Source: Monarcha castaneiventris obscurior
Taxonomy: Eukaryota; Chordata; Aves; Passeriformes; Monarchidae
Direction: 5' to 3'
Length of the DNA: 64,000 nucleotides
Assembly: GCA_026261815.1 (NCBI GenBank)
Contig: JAMPIT010000510.1
Coordinates: 19,254,001-19,318,000, forward strand
Below the pieces are notes generated by a model. The model was not told the DNA's origin. It was given only the letters and a program-made list of their open reading frames with translations, and made no database searches. Positions 1 to 8,273 of this stretch are shown here, in pieces (positions within the stretch are counted from its first letter, which is position 1; every line of letters begins with the position of its first letter). Position numbers and translations under genes: made by a program.

Positions 1-480
1 TAAGCATGGTGACACTGCCTTTCGGGGCAGAGCAGTGGTTTTGGATTTTTCACAAGCAGCACTCCTCTCAGCGTTGTTTGCACCAATAAAGTAGATGTGA
101 CAGCGAAGCTGATGTTGAGGGGTATTTCTGCTGTTGCTAGCCCTGTGCAGCTTCCTCGCGCGGTGCAGGTGCTGGTGAAAAAGCAGGGAGCGGAGCAGCA
201 GCGCAGGACAGGTGAGAGCTGTGGCTCAGCGCGCCCCTGCCCCGGGCCATCACTGTGCACGACTGCCCAGAACGTGGTGGGGGCTGGCAGGGGCGAGCTG
301 CCCGAGCACTGCGGACTGCTCCTTGACACCCCGGAGGTAAAGGAGAAAGCCAGTATCTTCCCACTGGTGTTCATACAGGTAATCAAGCCATTTCTGGAAA
401 AAAAAAGAAAGAAAAAAACCCAAAAACCAAAAAACATCACCACGAAACAACAAGCAAAACAAACGCCCCCCAGCCTCGGG
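1..480. other. Upstream flank of HMGB1, no gene seen
   Basis: This is sequence 5' of the CpG island. It is moderately GC-rich up to about 330, then carries an A-rich stretch at about 397-470 that looks like a degenerate poly(A) or simple repeat. Short open frames occur on both strands, but none has a recognisable domain and they overlap each other. I see nothing functional that I can support here. Confidence 0.6.
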
Positions 481-774
481 TTCGGGGCAGAGCCGCGCAC
501 GCCGCCGCGGCAGCGGAGAGGAGCCCCGTGCGCCGGCTGGAGCTGGGCAAGAGGAGCCGAGACAAGCGGGCTGGGCTCGGTTCCCCGCTGAGCCCCGGGT
601 TCCGCGGCGGAGGCGGGGAGGCGGCGGGGCCCCGGTGCCCAGGGCAGGGCGGAGGCGGGGGTGCCCCGGGGCGCGGGGCCCGCGGCTCTCACAGACAGCG
701 GCGGCGGCAGCAGCAGCGCCGGGCGGGCACCGCCGCTGTGCGGGCCCCGCCGCCGCCCGGCCGCCTGCGCTCAC

Positions 775-785
775 TTTTATATTTG
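775..785 (+). promoter_or_regulatory. HMGB1: TATA-like element in HMGB1 promoter
   Basis: TTTTATATTTG sits as a short AT-only island in otherwise GC-rich promoter DNA. If it acts as a TATA box, transcription would start near 805. The paired CCAAT boxes further downstream instead suggest a start around 950-985, so this may be an alternative upstream start or a chance AT stretch. Confidence 0.4.
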
Positions 786-805
786 CGCGCCCTTTCCCTG
801 CTCCG

Positions 806-812
806 TGACGTG
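806..812 (+). promoter_or_regulatory. HMGB1: CRE-like site (TGACGTG)
   Basis: TGACGTG matches the CREB/ATF half-site TGACG with a one-base departure from the full palindrome TGACGTCA. It lies about 60 bp upstream of the first CCAAT box, a usual arrangement in housekeeping promoters. Function is inferred from motif and position only. Confidence 0.45.
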
Positions 813-869
813 TCCCGCGCCGCGCCCAACCCGCGCCGCGCTCTGGTCAGGACAATGGGAGCGCCTGGG

Positions 870-905
870 CCAATCGGCGCGGCGCTCGGCTTGGCGGCGG
901 CCAAT
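870..905 (+). promoter_or_regulatory. HMGB1: Paired CCAAT boxes (NF-Y sites), 31 bp apart
   Basis: Two perfect CCAAT pentamers in the same orientation start at 870 and 901. The 31-bp spacing is about three helical turns, so both would lie on the same face of the DNA. Tandem CCAAT boxes with spacing near this value are a hallmark of NF-Y-dependent, proliferation-linked promoters. An ACAATGG variant lies just upstream at 852-858. NF-Y sites usually lie 50-100 bp upstream of the start, which would place HMGB1 initiation around 950-985. Confidence 0.6.
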
Positions 906-949
906 GGGCGCGGGGCTGTGCAGAGAGTAATGTTACCAGCGCCGCGAGT

Positions 950-1103
950 GTGAGGAGGCTGCGTATCGATCCCGCGCTCAGCCATTGCGGTGCACCGGGC
1001 TGCACAGCGACCCAGCCAGCGCTGGGGCCGGGCGGGCGGCCGCGGGAGCGTCTCTGGGGCTCGGGGCCGAGCGAGGGCTGCGTGCCGACTCTGTCTGACA
1101 CGG
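950..1103 (+). other. HMGB1: HMGB1 exon 1, non-coding (5' end estimated)
   Basis: The 3' boundary is supported by an excellent splice donor, CGG|GTGAGTA, with GT at 1104-1105. The 5' boundary is only an estimate from the CCAAT-box position. No ATG occurs between 950 and 1103, so the exon would be purely 5' UTR. This agrees with the known HMGB1 layout of a non-coding first exon and a start codon near the beginning of exon 2. Other donor-like GT sites occur downstream, for example near 1175 and 1467, so alternative first exons are possible. Confidence 0.55.
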
Positions 1104-1630
1104 GTGAGTACGCGCCGGGGGCCGCTGGGCCGGGCGAGCGCGCTCGCCCGCTCGCCCGCCCGCTCACAGCCGGGCGGTGAGCCGGTGGTGGCCGTCGTGC
1201 CGCCGCCGCTGCATGACCGCGGAGCGCGGGGCAGCGCCAGCTCGGACGCCCGTACACAAAGGCGAGCGGGGCTGTGCCCGGGAGACCCTTTCCCGGGCGG
1301 CGAGCCCCCCGGCCGGGGTGGGGCGGGGGCGGCGGGCGACTTCGGGAGAGCGGGGCGGCGGGAGGCAAGGAGCGAGGTGGGGAGAGAGAGGCGGGCGGAG
1401 GGAGCCGGGCGAATGGCCGGGGGTCGCCCGCCGCGGGGGGCGAGGGCCGCGCCGTGCCCCGCCGTAAGCCGCTTACACGGTGCCTCAGCGTAGCCATCGC
1501 CGCGGCGGCGGGGCGGGCGGTGGGGCGGCGGGGGCTCCGGGCGGGCCGCGCCGCGCCGCCGGGGCCGTGGGGAGCGCGGGGAAACGGGGCGCGGGCCGGG
1601 GCGCCGCTGGCCCCGCGGCCGCCCGGCTGT

Positions 1631-2759
1631 AACATGGCTGACGGGAGCCGCGAGCGAGAAAACAAGGCGAGCGGCGCGGAGCAGCAGAGGAGGCGCTCGG
1701 GCGGGCGGGGGCGCAGTTCGGGGAACTTTTTTCTCCAGCAGCCGCTGCTCGCCCGGCCGCGGGGCCCGCGGCTCCGGGGCCGCACAGCTCGGCGGGGCGC
1801 GGGAGCGAGCGGGGGGTCCCCGGCGGGGCTCGGTCCGCGCCGCCGGGGCTCGGGCAGGCGCTGAAAGCGCGCTTTTCCCCCACATCTTCTTCCCCCCCAC
1901 CCCCCGCTCCCACCCACCTCCCCCCGTCTCCCGCCCGCCCTCCCCCGGCTGCAATGGCTGAGCGTGTGCGCCAGGGTAGCGGCGCGCTCACACAAAGGGA
2001 AGGGAAGGGAGGAAGGAGCCATGTTCTCTACGCGGCGGCGGCAGCGGGCGACGCCACAGCGGCCATTCCGCGCCGCCCGGGCTGCGCTGCCACCGCCGCC
2101 CCCGCGGGCGGGGGTCGCCGCCCGGCCCCGCCGCGGCCCCTCTCGGCGGGGGTCCCGCCGCCCGGGCTCGCCGCCCCGCCCGGCCGCGGGGGGTGTGGTG
2201 GCGGCGGCGGGGTGGGGAGCGGCCGGCTCTGCTCCTCAGCGCACAAAATGGAAGGAGGCTCGGCGGCGGGTGACCTCCTCCGCCAGGAGCCTGCGCCATG
2301 GCGGCCGCTCCCGCCGACACCGCCGCTGCGGCGGCGCGGCCGGCAGGGAGGGAGGGAGCGCAGGCCGGGGCTGCTTCGCCTCATGGCGGCCGGAGCGGGC
2401 AGGGCTGGGCATGGGCATGCCCCCCCCTCTTCCCCCGCCGTGGGGGGACGGGGGCGGCAGCGGCGGAGCGCTTTGTCCCGCCGGGGCCGGGGGTCGCCGC
2501 CTGCGGGCAGCCGCACCCCGGTCGGTGTCCGGCTCCTGGGCATGTGCTCGCCGCTACGAGCCCTCGCCTGAACGCGGAATAAAACTTTACACATGTTCTC
2601 CCTTATAACGGGACTCCTTTTTCTTTCTTTTTCTTTCTTTTTTTTTCTTTTTTTTTTTTTTTTCCCCTTCCTCCCCTCTCACCCCCAGCAGGTCTCTTGA
2701 GGGACTTCCGAAGTTTCCCTCTGCCCCCCTGGCAGGGGAAGCACCAAAATGGCGGGAAG
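1631..2759. promoter_or_regulatory. HMGB1: Cluster of YY1-like ATGGC motifs
   Basis: Motifs resembling the YY1 consensus (AAnATGGCGGC) recur through the island: AACATGGCTG at 1631, CAATGGCTG at 1952, AACATGGCTC on the - strand at 2016-2025, a - strand AATGGCCGC at about 2059-2067, AAAATGGAAGG at 2245, GCCATGGCGGC at 2295, CATGGCGGC at 2382 and AAAATGGCGGGAAG at 2746-2759. The last also overlaps an E2F-like GGCGGGAA. Regular recurrence in CpG-island DNA downstream of a start is typical of YY1 targets. Binding is inferred, not shown. Confidence 0.5.
2614..2680 (+). repeat. 67-nt pure pyrimidine (CTTT)n-like tract
   Basis: Every base from 2614 to 2680 is C or T, beginning as an imperfect CTTT/CTTTTT microsatellite and ending in C-rich sequence. 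It is followed at once by ACCCCCAG, so the tract plus AG reads as a very strong splice acceptor (AG at 2687-2688) inside intron 1. The tract is likely length-polymorphic. Confidence 0.8.
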
Positions 2760-3890
2760 CAGCCGGGTTTAAACGCCGGGCCCGGGTCGCGGTGCCGAGC
2801 CCTGCCGCGGCCTCCCCCGCTCCCGGAGCCCCCGCCGCCGGCACTGCCCCGGCCCGGCCCCGGCTGCGCTGCAGCGGCTCCATGGCACGGCAGCAGCGGC
2901 TCCTGGTCCTTCAGCCCTCTTGTTTACTTGATACAAACTTCAAACCGGACGTGTTTAGTCACAGAGCAGAAATCTGTTTCTGTCTATCCGCCAGACCGAT
3001 AGGAAATACAGCTTCTGTGGCAATACGGGCGGGCACTGCCTGCCCTTTTTTTTTTTTTTTTCTCCTTTCACGCTTTTTTCCTTCTTTTAATTCGTGCTGA
3101 AAAGCAGAGCTTGTTTGGGTGCAAGTGACTTTTTCCAGGGAGCTATGAAGAAATACTCTGAATGTCTGACTTGGGTGTGAAAGTTCCAGGAAGGTATTTT
3201 TCAGTGTCTGAAAATGTCAGATAGTGCTCTTGCTGAGCACAGCTCTGCTGGCTGTGCCTCAGTGTTGTACTTCTCCCAGTGTAGGTTATAACATATTTGA
3301 CCAAGTGAGCTGTTCCATTCCTGTATTTCAAGGTATGCTTGCAAAGAGTAGGCTTTTGCAGTACACACGAAGAGGAGTCATAACATATGGCATAGAAAAT
3401 AATAAAAAACATATTTTGTAAATAAGCACTCAGGGCCTACAGGGGAAGAGGTAGAAACATGGGCTGAAAAAGACGTCAGTAATCCAGAAGGCCCCTGAGA
3501 CAGGATACTTGGGTACTTTTCCCCTCCTTTCAATAGAGTTTATTCTTCCCAAGCATATGATTAATACACCAGTAATAATCATGGTGTGCAGTCTCCACTG
3601 CAGTACTTGCCTTCAAATTGCTTGGTAGGATAGTTCTTGTTTGCTGGAGACCATAACTGTGGGTTTTGAAGGCCCTTTGAGATTTCAGGTTGCTTGCATC
3701 CAGGTCACCTCAGACAGGGATGACTGAGCTCTTCAGTGAATTTTACAGAAGGGGATCTTCTTCCCATTGTGTGATTTCAGAATTCTGCTCCAGCAGGTCT
3801 TGTTTGGCATGATCCTTGGCTGTTACTTACTTCCTGCCTTGGTTTGTTGAAAGTACAAGTTTTAAAGGTGTCTCATTTGCTTTATTACAG

Positions 3891-4053
3891 AAAATCAGCA
3901 AAAATGGGCAAAGGTGATCCTAAGAAGCCGAGAGGTAAAATGTCTTCATACGCCTTCTTTGTGCAAACCTGTCGGGAGGAGCACAAGAAGAAACATCCAG
4001 ATGCATCAGTGAACTTCTCAGAGTTCTCAAAAAAATGCTCAGAACGATGGAAG
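3891..4053 (+). other. HMGB1: HMGB1 exon 2: start codon and first part of A box
   Basis: The exon follows a good acceptor (TTTATTACAG|) and has 13 nt of 5' UTR before ATG at 3904. It encodes residues 1-50 and ends at donor AAG|GTAGGA (GT at 4054-4055) in phase 0. The AAAATGG start context has A at -3 and G at +4, a strong Kozak match. The upstream in-frame reading (from about 3844) is intronic, so this ATG is the true start. Cys23 and Cys45, the pair that forms the redox disulfide of the A box, are both here, as is the first nuclear-localisation region (basic residues around 27-44). Confidence 0.95.
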
Positions 4054-7000
4054 GTAGGAATACCTGCTTAAAAAAAAACCCACGAAACCTGAAATGACTG
4101 CCTTGTGTGAAATACCATTCAAGATTTTAAATTATTTCTTTAGAATTTCAGGTTTTGGGTAAGTATCAAGTGCAGCTGTAAGATGAGTGGTAACTATCCA
4201 TTGTCCTTGTCTTACCTTTAGCTCCCCCAGCTGAAATTTTGGAATAGACTTTGATATGTTTTTGAATCTTAATATTCTGGTTTGATCCTTATGTGTCCCT
4301 TCTGAGGTATTCTGTGATTCCAATTGCCTTCCAGACTATGTCTTCTAAGGAGAAAGGGAAGTTTGAAGATATGGCAAAGGCTGACAAGCTTCGTTATGAA
4401 AAAGAAATGAAAAACTATGTACCACCTAAGGGGGAAACAAAAAAGAAGTTCAAGGATCCAAATGCACCGAAGAGGCCTCCGTAAGTAAATTCCTAGCTTC
4501 AGGTTGTCTTGTTCGGGACCATCACGTTGGTGTGTACCTATAATACGGTAATTTATCCAGGAGCTTCAAAAATACAAGACCATGTGACTTTCCTCACCAG
4601 TGGTGTAAAAGATAGGTTGAAATTTTAGTTACGAATGCTAAGCTTTTATTTACAGGCTGGCTGTCCCACTATAAAAATTGGAGTAATGGCAGCCTTTAAA
4701 AGTAGATGCAAAAATAGACTGTGTGTGATTCTGACTGATTTTTCTAATTTCTGTTAAGAGGGTAGTATAATATAGCTGTAAGGTACTGCAGGCCCTGCTC
4801 TCATCACATGCTGGCTTGAGCAGAATTTTTGATTGGCAGTCGGTTTAAAATCAGGGGCTTTTGCACAGAACAGGTTAGAGGGCTGCCCTTGCTCAAAACC
4901 AGCTTGGAAAATTAAAACTTTAGCCACTGCATAATGACAACTGGTTTCAAGTTCATCTCCTGCTAGACACCAGTGCTTCATTGTGTGTGTATGTGTGTGT
5001 TTTAAATGGAGCTAATACTGAAGGGAGCAGGGAAGTTCCTGTACAAGCTACTGTTCTTATTTGAGCTGGTGCCGTTGTCTGGAAATCCTTCTTTAATAAC
5101 AAATATTGCAGCCTCCCACTAACAGTTCTGACATAACATTAGCTGCCCTGGTGTCATTCACTTAATCTAATTTCTAAAGCTTTTCTCTGGTATATAAAAT
5201 CTGCCTGAGTATCCTGCCAAAAATGGGACCAGATGTGCAGCATTACTTAAGAGACGAGGGTGCGTTGAGTTTGCAAAGTGGCTCGTTCAGTTCTGATACC
5301 TTCCATTGTAATCAGTGCTTGTCTCACTTTCAGGTGCTTTTTCCAAAATGCTCTTAAGAAACAGTAACAAAGGTCACAGAAGTTGCTGCTGTAGCAGTCT
5401 AAAATTTACATAATCTTCTCTTACTTTTCCTCTGTAGTTCGGCTTTTTTCTTGTTCTGCTCTGAGTTTCGTCCAAAAATCAAAGGAGAGCATCCTGGTCT
5501 GTCCATTGGAGATGTCGCAAAGAAATTGGGAGAGATGTGGAACAACACCGCTGCAGACGATAAACAGCCTTATGAAAAGAAGGCTGCTAAGCTGAAGGAG
5601 AAGTATGAAAAGGTAACACTGACATTTACGGAAGATGCTTTGTGGAGGTCAAGCCTCAGTTTAGATGGGTTTTTTTCTTACTGTGTACTCTGACACCTGA
5701 TGTCGCAAATTATAATATGCTAATGACATAATTAATTATATTTGTTGAAAAAGGTTGCATACAGGGGCAAACGGTTCATTACCATAACACTAAATTGGAG
5801 TCCTTTACCTTGAATTGTTTGCATTTGTCTGTAATTTTGGGCTGCCACTGGTGGTTTAATAAATACCATGGGTTCTGTATCATTACTAAATCCATAGGTC
5901 ACAGCAGAATTTGACATAAGTTGGTAGCAGTAAGTAATGCTAGTAAGGAATGAATTGGTTCTCCCTAATTTTGGACATACTGGTGAGCATCCCTGAATGT
6001 TAGGATAATTGATACAGATAGATGATTTTTAAAATGTATTCCTGGGATAATGACAAAACACAAAGGAAATGCTAGTTTTAGGCATGTGTTTTTCCTGGAT
6101 CTACTTTGTGTCCATCTCCTTTCTAGTAGTGAAGTTGGTTAATTATGCATATGAAGCAGCTTGTCACACAGTTTTTTTAATTATTAAGGCTAAATCCTGC
6201 CGTTGTAACTGGAGTTGTAGAATTCTGTTGTGCACACGGGATTGTGCTACACGTGGTTTTATTTCTAGATTCCCATCCCAGTATGTAGAACCCAAGGGAA
6301 GAAGAGGGATGCATTGTTGGCATCACCTGACGATGCTTCACAGAGGGTCAGTGACCACCTGTAGCCAACATTCAGCACCTCTGTCCATAGTGTGCTGTCA
6401 CCTTCCTCTGGGTATTTCCCCTGCTGGCAAACAAATCCACTTCAAAATTTTTGCTCTGTAGTGTGCAAGGTGGAACCTTTGAGCCCTGTTTGTGTGCCAG
6501 AGAGGAATTGCAGGTCTAGGAGCTTTCCCACATGGTGCTTTCTGTACAGCTTCATGGTAATTGCTGGTACGCACAGCCAAGGCGACTCAGATGTTTTTTA
6601 AATGGTAGAATTATTAATCTATATTTGGAGATAATATTTTAATTTCTACTAGTAATGTCTTTAGTTCTTACACTTACAAATGCGGTTTTAAGGTGTAGTA
6701 ATCTTCAGTATTTTACTGCTTGGCCTTTGACTTAGTGGGTATCATATCTTCTCAAAAATTCCTGCTAAGCTTCAGGGGAATCCAAGTGAACAGTTAAGAT
6801 TAGTGGTGTAGTGTTTATTGGATGGGGAATATTTGAAGATTTGGACCATCTGTGTAGATGTGTTGATATTTCTCTGTAGCTGGTGTGTGTAAGCTTTGTA
6901 GATAAATTCTCCTACCTAATTGTTCTACTGTTTTGGCACAAAGTTGGGAAGTCTTAACTGCTTTTATGACTTTGCTTTTCAGGTGCAGTTTTGACTTCCC

Positions 7001-7819
7001 TGTAACAGGAACTGAATTTTGTGCCTTTCAAACAACTAGAATAAATTTATTGCATGCAGAAGGTGGCACTGTCTACCCTTTAATCAAGTTCTTATACCTT
7101 TTATTTTGTAAACTTCTGTTAGGCAGAGTTCAGTGTAACTGCTCTTTGCTGAGGCATAACATTGCAGCTCTTAGGCTGGGTCATTCTGATGTGTTCTGGG
7201 TGGCTAATCACAGTTTTGTGCCTCAAGCAAGGGTTTTCCTGTGCATTTCTTATAGGCATTGTAGGAGGTAGGGCTAGAAAGGGACCTTAAGAGGTCTCCC
7301 TATTTCATTTCCTTGTGGGATAGTGGGCTCAGCTGTGCCTTCATAGTCAGAAGCAGCAGCTTTTCCAGCCTGTTCCCAGAAGCCTAACAATGGAGATGCC
7401 TTAGCAGCCATAAGCAGTGTGCCCTAGCATGCCAGTGTAATTTCTGTGCTGGAGGGTTCCCTTTTCTTTGGCTTCACTTTGCCTCGGAGCTGAAGCCATG
7501 GCTCTTGGTCCTACCCCAGTGGATGTGCAGAAAGGGCAGGTGCCTGGCTGGGTGGCTGCTTTCACAAGTGCTCTTTGGAGGTTGCTCAAACCTCTTGGCT
7601 GGTTACATCTTTGAGAGATTCTTCCTGCTTTTCTTCTCCAAGGATATTGCTGCATACCGGGCCAAAGGGAAGGTTGATGGAGGCAAAAAAGTAGTTGCCA
7701 AGGCCGAGAAGAGCAAGAAGAAGAAGGAAGAGGAGGAGGATGAGGACGAAGATGAAGAGGATGAAGATGATGAAGAGGAGGAAGAAGAGGAGGATGAAGA
7801 TGATGATGATGATGAATAA
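3904..7819 (+). CDS. HMGB1: High mobility group box 1 protein (HMGB1), complete, 4 coding exons
   Basis: HMGB1 is an abundant nuclear protein that bends DNA without sequence preference and helps nucleosome remodelling, V(D)J recombination and transcription-factor loading. When released it acts as a danger signal through RAGE and TLR4. The coding exons are 3904-4053, 4335-4480, 5438-5612 and 7643-7819 (150, 146, 175 and 177 bp). They join in phases 0, 2 and 0 to give 215 residues plus TAA, the same length as mammalian HMGB1. In order: HMG A box (about 9-79), linker, B box (about 95-163), basic linker with the KSKKKK signal (180-185), and a 30-residue acidic tail (186-215) of only Glu and Asp. 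The three redox cysteines 23, 45 and 106 are present. It differs from the mammalian protein, as I recall that sequence, at a few positions such as Leu69, Lys73, Phe109 and the VDGGKKVVA segment. HMGB2 and HMGB3 are less likely because of the 30-residue tail and overall match. Confidence 0.97.
4054..4334 (+). other. HMGB1: HMGB1 intron 2
   Basis: This 281-bp intron starts GTAGGA and ends TTCCAG. It is AT-rich and inserted after codon 50 in phase 0, inside the A box. No other feature is visible. Confidence 0.95.
4335..4480 (+). other. HMGB1: HMGB1 exon 3: rest of A box and linker
   Basis: The exon encodes residues 51 to the first two bases of codon 99. It begins ACT ATG (Thr51-Met52) after CCTTCCAG and ends before donor GTAAGTAAAT at 4481. 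It completes the third helix of the A box and carries the basic inter-box linker with Lys86-88 and the PNAPKRPP lead-in to the B box. The protein end joins in phase 2 to the next exon. Confidence 0.95.
4481..5437 (+). other. HMGB1: HMGB1 intron 3
   Basis: This 957-bp intron has a perfect GTAAGT donor and the acceptor TCTGTAG. It contains a short GT-rich simple repeat at about 4982-5003 and otherwise AT-rich unique sequence. The open frame on the opposite strand near 4754-4981 has no recognisable domain. Confidence 0.95.
5438..5612 (+). other. HMGB1: HMGB1 exon 4: B box
   Basis: The exon encodes most of the B box, from codon 99 to residue 157. It includes Cys106, the cysteine whose thiol state governs TLR4/MD-2 signalling in mammals, followed by Ser-Glu-Phe where mammals have Ser-Glu-Tyr. 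It ends AAG|GTAACA in phase 0. The B box holds the minimal cytokine-active region known for the family. Confidence 0.95.
5613..7642 (+). other. HMGB1: HMGB1 intron 4
   Basis: This 2,030-bp intron runs from GTAACA to TTCTCCAAG. It is mostly AT-rich unique sequence with a probable old CR1 fragment at 7262-7400. The open frames inside it (for example 6069-6461 and 6933-7271) have no domain and are best treated as chance. Confidence 0.93.
7262..7400 (-). mobile_element. Probable degraded CR1 fragment in HMGB1 intron 4
   Basis: The + strand reads GCTAGAAAGGGACCTTAAGAGG, which resembles the inverted 3' end of CR1 elements (a 'ggctggaagggaccttgagaggt' pattern), followed by a loose match to the next part of the element. 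It is older and more diverged than the CR1 copies further downstream. The boundaries are approximate. Confidence 0.45.
7643..7819 (+). other. HMGB1: HMGB1 exon 5, coding part: basic linker and acidic tail
   Basis: The exon encodes residues 158-215 and the TAA stop at 7817-7819. After the end of the B box ([10 protein letters not shown]) come the basic stretch with KSKKKK and a 30-residue run of Glu/Asp only. At DNA level the tail is a purine-rich GAN triplet run from about 7725 to 7816, a likely place for codon gain or loss. The tail folds back on the HMG boxes, tunes DNA binding and contacts histone H3 in the family. The opposite-strand frame here is a poly-serine mirror of the acidic repeat and not a gene. 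Confidence 0.96.
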
Positions 7820-8263
7820 GTCTCTTTTAGAGCAATTTCTTTCTTGTCTATAAAGCATTTAACCCCCCTGTACACAACTCACTCCTTTTAAAGAAAAAAA
7901 AAATTGAAATGTAAGGCTGTGTAAGATTTGTTTTTAAACTGTACAGTGTCTCTTTTTTTGTATAGTTAACACACTACCGAATGTGTCTTTAGATAGCCCT
8001 GTCCTTAGTGGTATTTCAATGGCCACTAACCTTGCCTGGTACAGTGTGGGGGTTGTAAATTGGCATGGGAGTTATAAAGCAGGTTCTTGTTGGTGCACAG
8101 CACAAATTTAGTTATATTTGGGGATGTAGTTTATTTCTCATCTTCAGTTGTCTCTGATGCATCATAAAAATAATTGTCGTTCTGTTAACTGAATACCACT
8201 CTGTAATTGCAAAAAGGAAGAAAAAAAGTTGCAGCTGTTTTGTTGACATTCTGAATGCTTCTA

Positions 8264-8273
8264 AGTAAATACA
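8264..8273 (+). terminator. HMGB1: Candidate proximal poly(A) signal
   Basis: AGTAAA (8264-8269) overlaps AATACA (8268-8273), two known variant hexamers, and is followed by T-rich and TATTGTTGTCC sequence that could bind CstF. Mammalian HMGB1 is known to make short and long mRNAs, and this would be the short one in birds. Confidence 0.5.

Larger units (their letters stand above)
480..2580. promoter_or_regulatory. HMGB1: CpG island of the HMGB1 promoter and first intron
   Basis: This stretch of about 2.1 kb is extremely GC-rich and dense in undepleted CpG, unlike the AT-rich DNA on either side. It covers the predicted core promoter, the non-coding first exon and the first half of intron 1. 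CpG islands of this kind mark constitutively active, unmethylated vertebrate promoters, which fits HMGB1 as an abundant housekeeping chromatin protein. Very long open frames on both strands inside it result from the rarity of AT-rich stop codons and should not be read as genes. A second GC-rich block at about 2,770-2,900 may be a shore or an alternative exon region. Confidence 0.9.
1104..3890 (+). other. HMGB1: HMGB1 intron 1 (predicted)
   Basis: The intron runs from the donor at 1104 to the acceptor ...TTATTACAG ending at 3890, about 2.8 kb. Its first half is CpG island carrying many YY1-like ATGGC motifs. It then holds a 67-nt pure pyrimidine tract (2614-2680), a second GC-rich block (about 2,770-2,900), a T-rich run near 3041-3062, and ordinary AT-rich intron sequence to 3890. 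An AATAAA at 2578-2583 could serve as a cryptic intronic poly(A) signal. Confidence 0.6.

Noticed and set aside
689..2022. Very long open frames on the - strand (up to about 420 codons)
   Set aside because: They lie entirely in the CpG island, where AT-rich stop codons are rare. They are Pro/Arg/Ala-rich, overlap long frames in other phases and have no domain.
1954..2608. Overlapping + strand frames of 205 and 214 codons in the CpG island
   Set aside because: Same cause as above. Composition is Arg/Gly/Pro/Ala only, with no conserved motif.
3844..3903. N-terminal extension of HMGB1 upstream of the ATG at 3904
   Set aside because: The in-frame sequence before 3891 is intron ending in a clear acceptor, and residue 1 of the family matches the ATG at 3904.
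7586..7875. - strand poly-serine and poly-Ile/Leu frames opposite the acidic tail
   Set aside because: They are exact mirrors of the GAN triplet run that encodes the HMGB1 acidic tail.
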